64,000 bases of DNA from Paramacrobiotus metropolitanus (Eukaryota; Tardigrada; Eutardigrada; Parachela; Macrobiotidae): assembly GCF_019649055.1 (NCBI RefSeq), contig NW_026570252.1, positions 620,001 through 684,000 on the forward strand, given 5' to 3'. Below are positions 13,141 through 24,171 of the stretch, in pieces. The notes below the pieces were generated by a model. That model ran no database searches. It saw only the letters and a list, made by a program, of their open reading frames with translations, and was not told the DNA's origin. The position numbers and the translations under genes are program-made. Every line of letters begins with the position of its first letter. The first letter of the stretch is position 1.

Positions 13141-15173
13141 TACAAATTGGCAATTGCCCAACCTGGAGAGCCTCCCGGAAGTGGCCGCCGGTGTTGCGCT
13201 CCACCCAGTCGTTAATGTCGCGGCGCAGCGCTTCCAGATCGGTAGTGCCGGTGCCGGTACTAGAGAGCGCCTCGATCTCGGCAATCCCCAGGTTGAAGGC
13301 GCGCGAGGCCGTCTGGAACTGGCTGCGGATCTGCAGGCCCTGCCGGAAGAAGGCGCGATGGGCCAGGACGAGCTGGAAATCCGATTGCTTCCAGTCCTCC
13401 TGCAACGGGCAGAATTTTACACAATCAGGAACACTACTTCGGTATTTCTCGTATTTCGGTCACTTCAAGTATACGTTCTCATATTCTGGTCACCGGGTGT
13501 TAAAATTTTCTGGCAAACCAAAATTCCCGAAATGAAAAGTTTCCATAGTAAAAACTTCGCTCGTGCATTTCGGGAGTATTGCAAATGCACTTAAGTGCAT
13601 TTGCAAAATGTATACAATTGTATACATTTTCATTAAGAATACATGAAATGGACCGGGTGCAGTGTAGAAAAACCGGTCACCCACGTTTACAAATTTCAGA
13701 AATTTCAAATTCCAACATTTTCAATTTTATTTTGATGATTTTGTAAAGACCGGTGAGAAGCAAATCAAAAAGCCCGTTGTGCGATAAGCAGCTATTCATG
13801 TACCGCGTCACATGTATGTGTATGTGACGGGTGACCAAACCAGGAAATCGTATACTTCACTTAAGGTGGTCGAAATATGAAAAAAATCGAAGTATATTTC
13901 TTAATCGAATTCCTCGTTTACATAAATAAATATATTTATCCTAGAAGTACCTTCTACGCTGATCTTTGTACTTTAATGATAATAAGAATTTATTACGCCG
14001 TATAGGTTTTTCGCACGGGATATTACATACTTTTGCCATCAGAGTATATTTTTTAACCGCTCCGCATTATTTTTATTTTTTCCATATAATTTATATTTTA
14101 AATTTCTGGTTAAATATCCAGACGGTCGATGCGATCATGGAGAGCTTACCAGACGTTGCTAATAGACGAGTATCAGAACGGTAACGATTTGTGTGTTTTG
14201 TATACTTGGTCACAAGACTGACGAATACGTGACCTATAAATCTGCCGATGTACTCTTGTAAATTAATATACTCTGTAGTGTAGTAAACAAGGCGCGATGG
14301 ACAGGTCATGCCTGCCGGCAAGCGGAACTGCACGTTCTACACGAAAGAATTCGCTTGTTTACCTTCCTGCAACTGAAATGGTTTTTCGACAATGATTATG
14401 CGACTTTCTATTCAAGTAGTGCACTATGCGGCGAAAACGATTAAGCGGCGCCGGCTTAAATTAAACAAATGACTAACTGATGATAACCTCCAATTTCCTT
14501 ATCTGTAGAAAACATTTAAAATTCGACAACAACGTACTTAAAGTATAATTAAATCATATTAAAGAAGTTTTAATAACAAATAAAGTTTATATATATACGG
14601 TAAACGAACAATAAATCGAAATGAATTGGACAATTAAACTTTAATAATTTACCTGAAGTGTAATTAACCAATACTAAAAATTTAAAAAATATATATTACT
14701 ATAAAATATTACATATACTGAGTCGATCTAGATAATTCTGAATAGTGTAAAATCAAAGGTTAAATCGAGCAAAATAAACTGTAGGGTTAATATTACTTAA
14801 TAATAATAATTAATTACACCTTAATTAATTATTACAGCACATCAAGCAAATATTATTTAACTCATTTGCTGACCCTTAGCGGGAAATGCTGATCGGGGCG
14901 TTTGGTGAGATAAGCCACCGCCTGGCGGAAGGCGATAGTGATGAGTTCCGGTGTGCAGCGCTGGTCGAACAGCCGGTCAAAATGCAGAATGCGGTGAAGT
15001 CTATCCAGCGTCTTCCCGCCGGATCCCACGTAAATCAGACCGGCCGCGGAAGCCGCCGCGAAGGACCCCACCACGAAGTTCTTATCGGGGCCCTCCGCGT
15101 CCTCCAAATAATCGGCGGCTATACGGTACAGCGCGAAACTCAGACGATCCACCGGTCCGCGTAATTGATCCAT
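11318..15173 (-). CDS. serpin-family protein with atypical reactive-centre loop and C-terminal extension
   Basis: Four minus-strand exons: 14874-15173 (ATG), 13163-13399, 12330-12840 and 11318-11697 (TAA). Phases agree throughout and the product is 475 residues. Serpin landmarks in order are LSFALYRIAADYL (helix A), LRRDINDWVERNTGGH (the INDWVEKKTNG motif), SLRGRWAEVF (the YFKGKW strand), EIPYANNEASLCIVLPLE, LPVFAIENTFDLKDFFTKVG, and the C-terminal FHVTHPFMFFVRHN followed by VVLFIGRV. There is no signal peptide, so it is probably intracellular. The hinge after EQG is charged (SNAEHFEESDAARRHEDT) instead of small residues, and the loop is about 19 residues longer than usual. I infer it may not work as a classical inhibitor. 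After the normal end (GRV) there is a ~55-residue basic tail. Usual serpins are 370-400 residues long. Confidence 0.9.
13088..13136. repeat. (TA)n microsatellite in a serpin intron
   Basis: About 24 TA units in the intron between serpin exons 2 and 3, about 27 bases from the exon-2 donor. It is probably length-polymorphic. Confidence 0.95.
13581..13630. repeat. two adjacent perfect palindromes in serpin intron 1
   Basis: Positions 13581-13604 form a perfect 24-base palindrome centred on CACTTAAGTG. Positions 13605-13630 form a perfect 26-base palindrome centred on TACAATTGTA. Around them, pieces of GGTCACCGGGTG appear on both sides in opposite orientation (13490 and 13670 regions), so this may be the heart of a decayed fold-back element. 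Confidence 0.8.
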
Positions 15174-16513
15174 AATAATTTAAAAATATTAAATTAACAG
15201 CCGAAATAAATATATAACCAAGAAATTATTAGAATAAATTATTATTATAATAAGGCTGTCAAAATTGGCTACGTTGAGGATTAAATAATTGCAGAGAAGA
15301 AGCATGTACTGTGTCGAAATAAAAATGCCGAACTGGCACTTTGACAACGCCGGTAATTAAATATCATTAAGCGGCCGCGTAACACAGACACCGGCTGAAA
15401 AAATGCACCGCAGTTCAGCGTCGTAAACAAATACTTGAAAACGTGCGCTTCGACTTGAAAAGTTTTGCGAGAATGCTGCAATGGTTCCTGGCGAATTGCC
15501 GGTGAATCACCAAACGTTTTAATAGTTAGTGCATTAATTAATTACTTGCTCCGGGCGACGCGCTAAGCGCTAGCAGCCATCGTGGTTCGCGTGATTAAGG
15601 CGAAGACGGTATTGTCCGCCTTAACTGTGATTCCACAAACCGCACGCAATTTACAGATATACGGCATGTTGTCAACAACCGTTGATACTGGAAAAACCGA
15701 CAGACAAACAACGTGGACGTCGGTTGTATAAGAGTTCGCAGAGTTGGTAACTAGCAAAGGAAAACTCCTTCGGAACGTTTCCGACGAACACCATGCAGGA
15801 AGCGCGTAGATTAATTGGGAATAGATGCGGAAAACAATGTTTTTTTTTTATTATTACTGCATCTGTACGTGTACTCTTTATTTTTGCCTTATAAATGCTG
15901 GTTATTATACCGTCCAGAGTTGCATACAGCATCTCTTGGACACTCGACAGGGATTCTGATAAGGAATCAATCTCTAAACTGGCCTGAAGAAGTTAACCTT
16001 TAGTTTCTAGGAAATTGTTCTTGAGAACTGACCAGAGTCGTTCACCTTGTTTTTTGTTTGATCGTTTAAGTTTGGAAATAATGCGTGGTAATGCCATTAC
16101 TGTTCAGCGCACAGTCCCATCTCATGTTAACTGGCAATCAGAACATGCAAATGAAGAATTTGTCAGCGAAGCTCGTCAATCAATGCACTTAATGCGAATC
16201 AAGTAGTTTCTTCTACAAAAGCTCAGCGCAGACAAAATCATTTCTGACCATTCCCACTTTTTTCGCATCTCCGACTTAAATTGCAAGCTAATACAAGCCG
16301 GTCCTCAAAACGACCGACCCATGCATCATCTTTATCTGTCAACGACTGTCACTGGCCCTCACGCATAATAATAATAATATGTTGGTCTTGCAGATTCAAA
16401 CCGTATAGCGCCTACGCAAAATCCGAAAAGCACCATTCTTCAAAACCCTTTCGTCGCACAACACAGTGAACACAGGGTTTAACAAATAAAGGCCGTTTGT
16501 GCAAATTTACGGT
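15174..16513. other. intergenic region upstream of the serpin; no gene seen
   Basis: Contains the presumed serpin promoter and 5' UTR (just above 15173) and the 3' flank of the nuclear-receptor gene. Open frames here are short and lack splice or homology support. Confidence 0.5.
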
Positions 16514-19500
16514 CTACAGGTTTAAGAGAGATTCGCGTTGCAGGCAGTCCTGCAGCAGCGTCCGCAACGGGGCGGGAAACGGTGGCAGCGTCTGTTCCAC
16601 ATTCGTATACCACTCCAGAGCGAGCTGGTAGGCCATCTGGAGCATCTTGCCCGCTTCGTCCAGTTTGTGGTACACAGCGGCGCATTCCACCGGGTCGCGG
16701 CGTCGATAGCCGATCATGTACATCAGCGTATCTTTATAAAACGAGTACAGGTGTCCCAGTAACGGTTTATCCGATGCCGTTGTCGTGCCTATCAAAACAC
16801 CCGCCAACCGATAAAGCGACAAACCATGAAAAAACTACCAATATGCCAAAACTGGCTCACTGACAGCTCGCTGACGACTTTTTGCTGACCGACGAAATGA
16901 TGGCTCGCTTAACGATACCTCGCTGAACGACGTTTTGTGAAAACCGGCAACTTGTTGACGACATTTTGCTGACGTGAGAAACCTAAGAAACCTAAGAAAA
17001 CTAAGAAACAACAAGAAGCTAAGAAAACCCCAAAAAATTCAGCGCATCGAACCGAAAAGCAAGTTGTCGGTCAGCAAAAATGTTTCGACAAAACGTCGGC
17101 CAGCAATTTAGCAGTAAGGCAAATTGTCCGTCAGCCAGTCGTGTAAGTCAGTAACATGTCGGTCAGTAAATTGTCGCGCAGCGGTCTTGTGGAGACCAAC
17201 AAGATTTTGGCAATTCTAAAGGCTTGTTACCGGAAAGTTTTTTCTGAGCCAAACGTTGGACTGCGGGATTTTTAACTCGCTTTTCTACCTAACAAGACTG
17301 CACGGATGCCCATGGCGGCTGGCCAACTAGGTGGACATTTTCAGCGCAGTCTGACCGCTACTGTTTTCTTAGGTTTTTAGGTTCTTCTTAGAATCCCTTT
17401 TACTAAAGATGCCTTCGAGCTACTTACAAGAAACTAAAAAGTACCCCTTTGGTTTTTGAAGCTCCCAGAGCAGCAGGTCAGCCATATACTGCTTAAAACA
17501 GACTGTGATGCAGTACATTAGACATACATAGGTACATACATGGATCGAAAAACGCCGCGGCCAGGAGTAAATAGGATTCCGCTAGCGTTAACCCGATACC
17601 GTTGTATACATGGCTGAATTCACAGCAGAACCGGACTAACTCGGGATCCACACCCATGGACGTCATCCAGTAGCTGCTGGCGTGGATCTGCTCAGGACCC
17701 GGCAATGGGCAATAGAACTCTCCCTTGTAAAAGTACTTCATATGGTGCAGCTACAAACAGCTGGGACGATTAAACAGATGCATGATAACTTGCTATAACG
17801 GAACAGCGCCGTACTACACGGCAGAGCCAAATTTGTGGACACTTACCAAAGTACTGACGAAAGTCTTTTCTGCCATTAAAATAGCGCGATCGGTCGGGCT
17901 GACGTCCTCGAAGCCGGGCAGCATGGCGGCAAACTGCGCCAGACGGGCCGAATCATCCCGGCGCTTCTGGTGCATGCGCATCAAAGCCCGCTGCAGGGAG
18001 GTCTGTGGTTGATACTGTACAAAGATGGACGAAACGTTAAAGCTGATGCCGGAATATCGTCGTATTGACAGTGTACAAGCTTGTCGACAAACTGAGCATG
18101 TAAAGGAACAGGTAAAGCGATATTAGCGCCAAGTTGCCGCTTGAATGATGGTCACTGCACTACGTTTATGGCAATGCGTAAGTGCGCTTCGCCGTTAGAT
18201 TGCCCGATACCGCAGCGACCGTTTTCTAGCCACATTCCGCCAGGCAGTTACAGATTCTCATTAAAATATCTAGCGGGTACCAAGCCACCAGCCAGCCAGA
18301 TGCATGTTACGTGTTTAAACAGTGTGGCGTGGCGCGCCGTAGTAGGGATTTACGCGCAACCCGTAAATTTGTAATGTTCGCTGTTCTGACGAATGCTCAA
18401 TTTGTCAACAGGCTTGTACCCATTATTACTGCACGCGTTTACGTTAATACATGCTAAATGTAAATATAAAGCATTATTGCACCAAAGTTAACCAGACACC
18501 AGTGCACATAGGGAGGCTCCAAATTCAGAAAAACCTGAGTTTTTGCACAAAGGTAGTATACCTACGTACCGTAACATAATTAAAAGAGTAATTTCAGCTA
18601 CTGTAATCAAGATCGGCCTGGCCTAACGCAAATTGAAAAAGTACACAATACCACATGCGCGTACCGGAATCTGGTGGGTTCCGAGGGTGGATGTCATAAA
18701 CGCGGAGAATACAGCAATCTGGTCTCCGTAGGCGATTTCATAGGCCGCACATGCCGCGCTGCCGGCTTTCTGCAGCAGGATCACGCGAGTGTTGCTGACC
18801 TCGGCGTACAAACCGCTGTACGTATCCATTGGTAATTTTGGACGAAATGTCGCTGCGACACTCATGAAGCTCTGAAGATCTGCCGAAGATCTTGTTATAA
18901 AAAGGAACATCTAAGGGAAGTACATGACCCGATACATGGTGCCAAATTTGTGTACATGCAAGAAAACTGCTACCTTCGCGCAGTCCCAAACAATTCTTTG
19001 CTCTGTTTTATGACATTCTGCAGCCAGACTTACTCTGTTACTCACACTGGCGTGATAACCGTCTGTGCGCTCTACATCCGGTTTTGGCTTTAAAGAAATT
19101 CAAAAACGTTTAAACGCATTCAGGTGTATCAAAAATCTTTGATTGTAGAGCGATCTTCTTAGAATTCTGCACATACATAAATGCGTAAGTATGAAAATCG
19201 TTTTACGCCGAATCAGTTTTCCATCCTTTTTTTAAAATATTAAAACAAGCTGTAAAATTAGAGAATTTAATTCTACGATGTAAAAACAGTGTCAGAACCG
19301 TGGTTCGGTGTAAAAACAATCTTCATGTTCACATGTAAAATTTAAAGGACATCGATCCATCGTGAAATTTTTGGTAGACCTGAATCCATTTAAACTGTTT
19401 GGAATTTCCTCACAGTTATAACGCCCGAACCGGATGTAGAGCGCATAAACGGATTTCACGCCGATGTATACGAATCATTTGGCTGCAGAATGTCACAAAA

Positions 19501-19784
19501 CAAAGCTGAAAAGTGTTTGGGAGTGCGCGAAAGTAAGGTTTTCGTGTATGTACACGAATTACCATGTACCATGTACTGGGTCATTTCTCTTAACGCACGG
19601 CTCAGACGCTTACCGGATGGAGATACAACTTTGCGGAAGCCGGACGGAATGCTCGCCGTCGGCGGCTGGAAATCCACGTTGAAACGTCCACGCAGCAGTT
19701 TCTGCACGTCTGTTGGGTTAACCTGCGCTTCGCCCATCGCTGAGGTCGCAGTATGTTGTGCTGATGGTCGACTCTCCTCGGAAC
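16514..19784 (-). CDS. nuclear-receptor ligand-binding-domain protein, copy A
   Basis: Minus-strand exons 19614-19784, 18665-18879, 17847-18014, 17540-17750 and 16514-16788 (TAG), with consistent phases 1, 0, 0, 1. The centre has the LBD signature of helices 3-4: LAQFAAMLPGFEDVSPTDRA then ILMAEKTF. Later come LTLAESYLLLAAAFFDP (helix 7-8 region) and a helix 9-12 block ending in PLRTLLQDCL, an AF-2-like segment with Asp instead of the usual Glu. I see no Cys4 zinc-finger DNA-binding domain upstream. The first exon is uncertain: one model is an ATG at 20564 ending at 20507 with a GC donor, in the right phase. Intron 1 holds a TTAA fold-back and intron 4 a Foldback-like element. The paralogue at 27464-29000 has the same intron positions. 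Ligand and partners cannot be read from sequence. Confidence 0.75.
16858..17200. mobile_element. Foldback-like element, copy 1 (in intron 4 of nuclear-receptor copy A)
   Basis: The left arm (16858-16980) is a run of imperfect ~20-25 bp subrepeats such as TTGCTGACCGACGAAAT and CAACTTGTTGACGACATTTT. The core (16976-17035) is a decayed CTAAGAAAC repeat. The right arm (17045-17200) has the same subrepeats in reverse complement, for example AAGTTGTCGGTCAGC. Arms of tandem subrepeats are the hallmark of Foldback elements. Related copies are at 52866-53512 and 55475-55920. Confidence 0.75.
18911..19593. mobile_element. TTAA fold-back element, copy 2 (in intron 1 of nuclear-receptor copy A)
   Basis: Same family as 4942-5596: arms begin AAGGGAAGTACATGACCCGA and end with the complementary TGGGTCATTTCTCTTAA. 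It is more diverged and about 680 bp long. The left flank is CTAA and the right is TTAA. It lies wholly inside the intron 18880-19613. Confidence 0.82.
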
Positions 19785-22560
19785 CTACAAAAAATTGTTA
19801 ACTTGCGTAGACCAGCAAGGAAACCGTTTCTGTTTGCAGCATTTGAATCCTGAGATGCATAACACGGTGAATAAAGACGAACGAAAAGTATCGTTGAATA
19901 AACCTGGTTATCATCCGATCTTCCTGAAACTTTGCTATCAAAAGCAGACCATGACGACGCTCCCAAACAAAAATCATTTGCACGGGATGGCATCAAACTT
20001 AGAATGCATTTCAAAAATGTTAAAACTTTTCTAAAATTTCGCTTTTTTAACATTATTGCTAAAATAAAAAAAAATTAATTTGCGCAGCAGTTTTGGCTCA
20101 CAAGGGTCGTAACGGTTATCCGCCTTCGGCGGAAGGGTTCAGAAATATGGAATAATTACCTGAATTTTGGTGCACGACAACATGCTTAAGTTCTTCCATC
20201 GTAATAAGAAAATTCTTGGCCCTGAATTAGCGATGCTACCAGATGTTATAATTACAAGATGTTTTGAGCAACTGCTCCGCTTAACCATAGCCATACACTT
20301 AACAATCCGTATTGCTGTTAAGATCGTCTTTATTGGGTTATTCGAGTGAACATTGAATAGAAACAAAATTACGTTTTGTTTCTATTCTTATTGCTGTTAA
20401 ATTATTGCTGTTAAGTAACTTTAAGTAAAATTATTGCTGTTAAGTAACCTGTCTACTACGATCAGAACTGAAGCATATGAAGTCATAGATTTAGTACAGT
20501 ACTTGCCCACAGAATCACTCTGGATAAACTGGGACCCTTCGCCGTGTAGCGGCAAATCCTCCATCACGATACAACAATATCCCGACAAACCCTTATCGGT
20601 AATCCCAGCTGCAAACGCTGTCGACTCATGCTGCGAAAGTCCTTCTAATCTGGCACCAGAATTGTCCCATGACTTCGTATGATGTGTCAGATCATTCAAT
20701 GAAAGCGTGCAGTCTTCGGGAAAAGTTCAGAAAGAACATCGAGTAAAATTAGCTGCAGAGATCCCGTCAAACAGTTTGTAAACTGTAATGTGCGCATCGG
20801 TACGAGCAGTGTAGCACTATGCATTGAACATCCAGCTGCGTAAAAAGCTGCAGGCGATAATATTCTCACACGATGATATACCGGTAGCCGCGCTTATACA
20901 GGGTCTGTAGCATGCCTGACTTGGCGGAAGGTAATCGATAAATAGACGGATAAACCTTTTTCTCGTACTGCACAGTGCACACAGCTCACTGCCGGTGTTC
21001 TTTTATTCGTGTACAGAGTACATACGGCACTACGTACCGACTGTATATGCTTGTTAATTCAACATCTAAGGCTAGTGCACGTTAAATTTTTACGGGCATG
21101 TGCTTTGACTTGTATCCACAGTACCCCACCGTATCCCGCTGTATCCTGTACGTATCCATCATGTATCATCCTAATTTTCTACTTTTTTTTAATCACTGCC
21201 GTATCCCACCGTATCCCTGCAGTACTCTTTATGTATCCTAAATGTATTCCACTGAGAAACCCAAGAAAGTTATCCGGATTTTTGAAAGATACTCGATGGA
21301 TACAGCCAGGATACGTAGGGATACTGCTGCAACTAATAAAACCAAAACTAGATTTAGCAGGATATATGACACTGATGACAGATACGTAGAGGATACTGTG
21401 GCTTTCCAAGGTGATGCAGACATCATTTTTTTTAGTTTTTTGCGCTAATTGCGAACATATTCAATGTGGTCATTCTTTGTACTTGTACTTTACGCATCCC
21501 ACAGTATCCTTCGTGCATCCTCCATGTGTCCCCTTAGTTTTCTTTGGCTTCTTAGCTTTTTATGTTTCTTAGGTTTCTTAGTGGGTACATGTGGGATACA
21601 TAAAGGATACTGTAGTGATGCGATGGGATACAGCAGTAAACCACAAAGTTAAAACATTTTGAGAATATAATATGTAAAATAAGTAGAGGATATCGTGGGA
21701 TACGGCGGGGCACAGGTAAAAATACTTGTCTTAAAAAACTTTAACATGTACCAAGCCTTCCATGTCTATAATTTAAAGCGCAAACCGGGAAGCTAGAGTG
21801 ACAAGCCACGTTATTCATTTGACGATGTCATCGTCAAATGAAAATGAAGCTCAGTAAAACCACGTCAACGTGTGCACTGTAGAGTGTAGACATAAACAAG
21901 TTGTTTTAAATTATCTGTACTGTAGTTAAAGGGAGTGCAGCGAATGTAGTGAGCGCTTTGCTTTTGAACCCGAGTGAAGACAAAACTTTCAGCTGGCCCT
22001 ACCGATTAAACCGTTTATCGGACATAACAAAAAAATCCATTATTTCGTACGGACTCACAAACACAAGGGTGCGGTTAAGGCTTAAGTCTTTATCAAAATC
22101 CTCACATGTCAGCTGCACAGGAAAGAATTCACCATCTAATTCATCGTCTATCGACAATTTTATAAATTTTAAGAGAAAGCTTATAATTACCTAAGCCATA
22201 GAAAGTATTTTGACCGCTTCTATAATTACACCGGCGATTACAAATTATATTTTTTAATTGCTGAGAGAGTTTATTCCAGAGTACGAACCGGCAAACAATC
22301 ACCATGGATGTACAGTGTAGGTTATTTGTTGCGCACAATTATCCAGTTAAAAAAATAGAAAGCTGCATGGCGAGCGTATTTATTAAAGACAAATTGATAT
22401 TTTTCCTGCTTGTATAAAAGAATAAGAAATAAATTTAAACCAAACGAAATAAAATAAATTAAAACACTGATGCAAGGCCACCGAACCTGAATTCACTACG
22501 CCAAAAAATTCCACGTGAACGAAGGTAGTGAACTAGTGCAAGTGCTGACAGATTTGAGAT
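19785..22560. other. gene-poor region upstream of nuclear-receptor copy A
   Basis: Possibly holds the first exon of copy A (20507-20564). A 13-bp-arm hairpin lies at about 20351-20381, followed by three copies of ATTGCTGTTAAGTAA-like sequence (20386-20448). A 27-base near-perfect palindrome around TTTGACGATGTCATCGTCAAA lies at about 21816-21842. The rest shows no gene. Confidence 0.4.
21110..21720. repeat. diverged GTATCCCAC-type repeats in both orientations
   Basis: Many short pieces of GTATCCCACCGTATCC lie on the left (21120-21240, 21485-21530). Their complements GGATACGTAGGGATAC lie on the right (21280-21340, 21590-21720), with a CTTAGGTTTCTTAG stretch between (21545-21580). They resemble the 96 bp minisatellites at 37.4 kb and 49.5 kb and the CTAAGAAAC core of the Foldback-like elements, but are too diverged to define a unit. 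Confidence 0.55.
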
Positions 22561-22572
22561 TTAGGGTTTCAA

Positions 22573-23130
22573 CCATTCCTGCACTAGCGTCCGCAAAAGG
22601 GGCGGGAAACGGAGGCAGCGTCTGGTCGGCGTGCTGAAACCGCGCAAGAGAAAGCCGGTGCGCCGTGGACAGCCTTTGGCCGCGTCGTTCAGCTTGTCGA
22701 AGGCAGCGGTGCGTTCCGCCCAGTCCCGGTGACGAAAGCCAAATACGTATCTACGAGTACGTCAGCGCATCCATATAAAAGGTGTGCAACTGTGCCAGTA
22801 ACGCTTTATCCGAGGCGGTTGTGATGCCTGTTAAAAAAACCGGTATTTTTAGAAGATTCATCGTGATCGCTGCTTTACTGTATTAATTGCAAATAAAAAC
22901 AAATTTGGTAACCGAATGTTTTGGCCTGAACGGAAAATTCGTATCTGAAATTGCTGGCAGCCGTTAGACTAAAACCCCAACTGTCTCCAAATATTTATAC
23001 GAGTACCTATCACATCGATATATTTACACTACATACACGGATCAGAATTACGATCCACGCCCAGAATCTCTATCCAGTAGTCACCGGCGCAGATACGCAA
23101 ATGTGGCAGTAAATTATCTGACCGCTGGCA
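22573..23130 (-). pseudogene. nuclear-receptor LBD fragment (exons 5 and 4 only)
   Basis: 22573-22830 matches, on the minus strand, the last exon of copies A and B (the GCGGGAAACGGAGGCAGCGTCTG and AACGCTTTATCCGAGGCGGT regions). 23038-23130 matches part of exon 4 (GATCCACGCCCAGAATCT). Frames are broken and the remaining exons are missing, so this is a decayed copy. Confidence 0.78.
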
Positions 23131-23550
23131 AGTGAGACGGTGATTTAACCGCCACCATTTCTACCGCACTTTTTTTTCAGTATAAAGCTGGATTTTCTAG
23201 TTGACGTTGCTGCTAATTCTGCCGCTAGCGACACATTTAAACGGTGCTCAACAGAGAAGTGAATACTGCCAGATAATTTATAAGGACTAAGGAGAAATCA
23301 AATCTGATGACTAGAAGAATTTACACAACAAACATTGATGCTGCCGGGTAGCCCGAGTTGCGGCACGAGTAAAAATTGCGCCGCAATAATGACAGCCACA
23401 GGGAGAAAAGCTTCTATCTCCATTTTAACGGCAAATAACAGGAATAATGGGTACGAGCAGTACGAGCTCGTATATAACAAGCATGCAGACCGAATACTCA
23501 GCCGGGTAGTGCGCTAACGTACAATACACGGCTACAAGCAGCGTTCTATT

Positions 23551-23805
23551 ATGGATGCAGTAAATTTCACATGTGAATGCTCGGCGAATGCATCGCTGGC
23601 ATCGGGTACCATCACGTTATCTGGTCATGAAGCATCCAAAACATTTTGGGAAACGGTTGCTGAGGAATCAGCGGTAGCGGGTATGGGAGCGGCAGTCGGG
23701 GGAGTTGTTGGACTGCCGATCGGACTAATACCTATCTGCGTTCAGCTCGTCCAACGGTGGCGACCAGAAGACAAACCGCCGAGCAGCAACCAGCTGCGAA
23801 TGTAA
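23551..23805 (+). CDS. possible 84-residue protein, unknown function
   Basis: An ATG-started frame preceded by a TATATAA box at about 23468 and a GC-richer leader. The N-terminal half has the Cys pair TCEC. The second half has a glycine-rich hydrophobic stretch (GMGAAVGGVVGLPIGLIPI) that could cross or insert in a membrane, then a polar tail. A diverged copy of this stretch and ~200 bp of leader occurs at about 53860-54250. There the codon phase is largely kept (GTVTI and TFWEKV versus GTITL and TFWETV), but the ATG is lost and stops are present. The minus strand of the leader (23298-23480) also carries a frame that looks like a signal peptide starting MEIEAFLPVAVIIAAQ. I do not recognise either product. 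Confidence 0.35.
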   Translation: MDAVNFTCECSANASLASGTITLSGHEASKTFWETVAEESAVAGMGAAVGGVVGLPIGLIPICVQLVQRWRPEDKPPSSNQLRM

Positions 23806-23884
23806 GAGTGAAGGTAACGTGCGAAGTGCGAACCTTCGTGAGAAGAATTTAACCAGGTTGGTACGAGTTCGCAACTGGACGAGA

Positions 23885-23955
23885 ATACACTCTCTTGACC
23901 GCCTAATAAAGCTCATCATCATGGCCACCCTATACAAATGCGGATTTGTTGTCTA
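23885..23955 (+). pseudogene. truncated duplicate of the Ig gene's first exon and leader
   Basis: CTTGACCGCCTAATAAAGCT leading to ATGGCCACC (at about 23921) repeats the sequence before and including the true start at 24172. After three shared codons it diverges and stops. This is a decoy copy ~250 bp upstream of the real first exon. Confidence 0.6.
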
Positions 23956-24171
23956 GACAACGCACATCAGTTATTCTTAAAGACAACTTGCTTGTGAAAA
24001 AATTACCATACTGTCCCAATTGAGCTTACCATACTGCCCGTTATCTAGAAGCTAGCAGGCAGAAACTGCTCCTTTCTGGAAGAAACTAGGAGTAATAGAT
24101 GATAGTCCATTTTTCTAATCGGATGTTATTGGCTGGTATTCTCTCCCGACCGCTTAATAAAACTCATCATA

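Noticed and set aside
13070-13594. 174-codon plus-strand frame
   Set aside because: Starts in the TA microsatellite and runs antisense through serpin exon 2.
20421-20699. 92-codon minus-strand frame as an independent gene
   Set aside because: No recognisable domain; only a 58-base piece of it (20507-20564) is of interest as a possible first exon of receptor copy A through a GC donor, and that is unproven.
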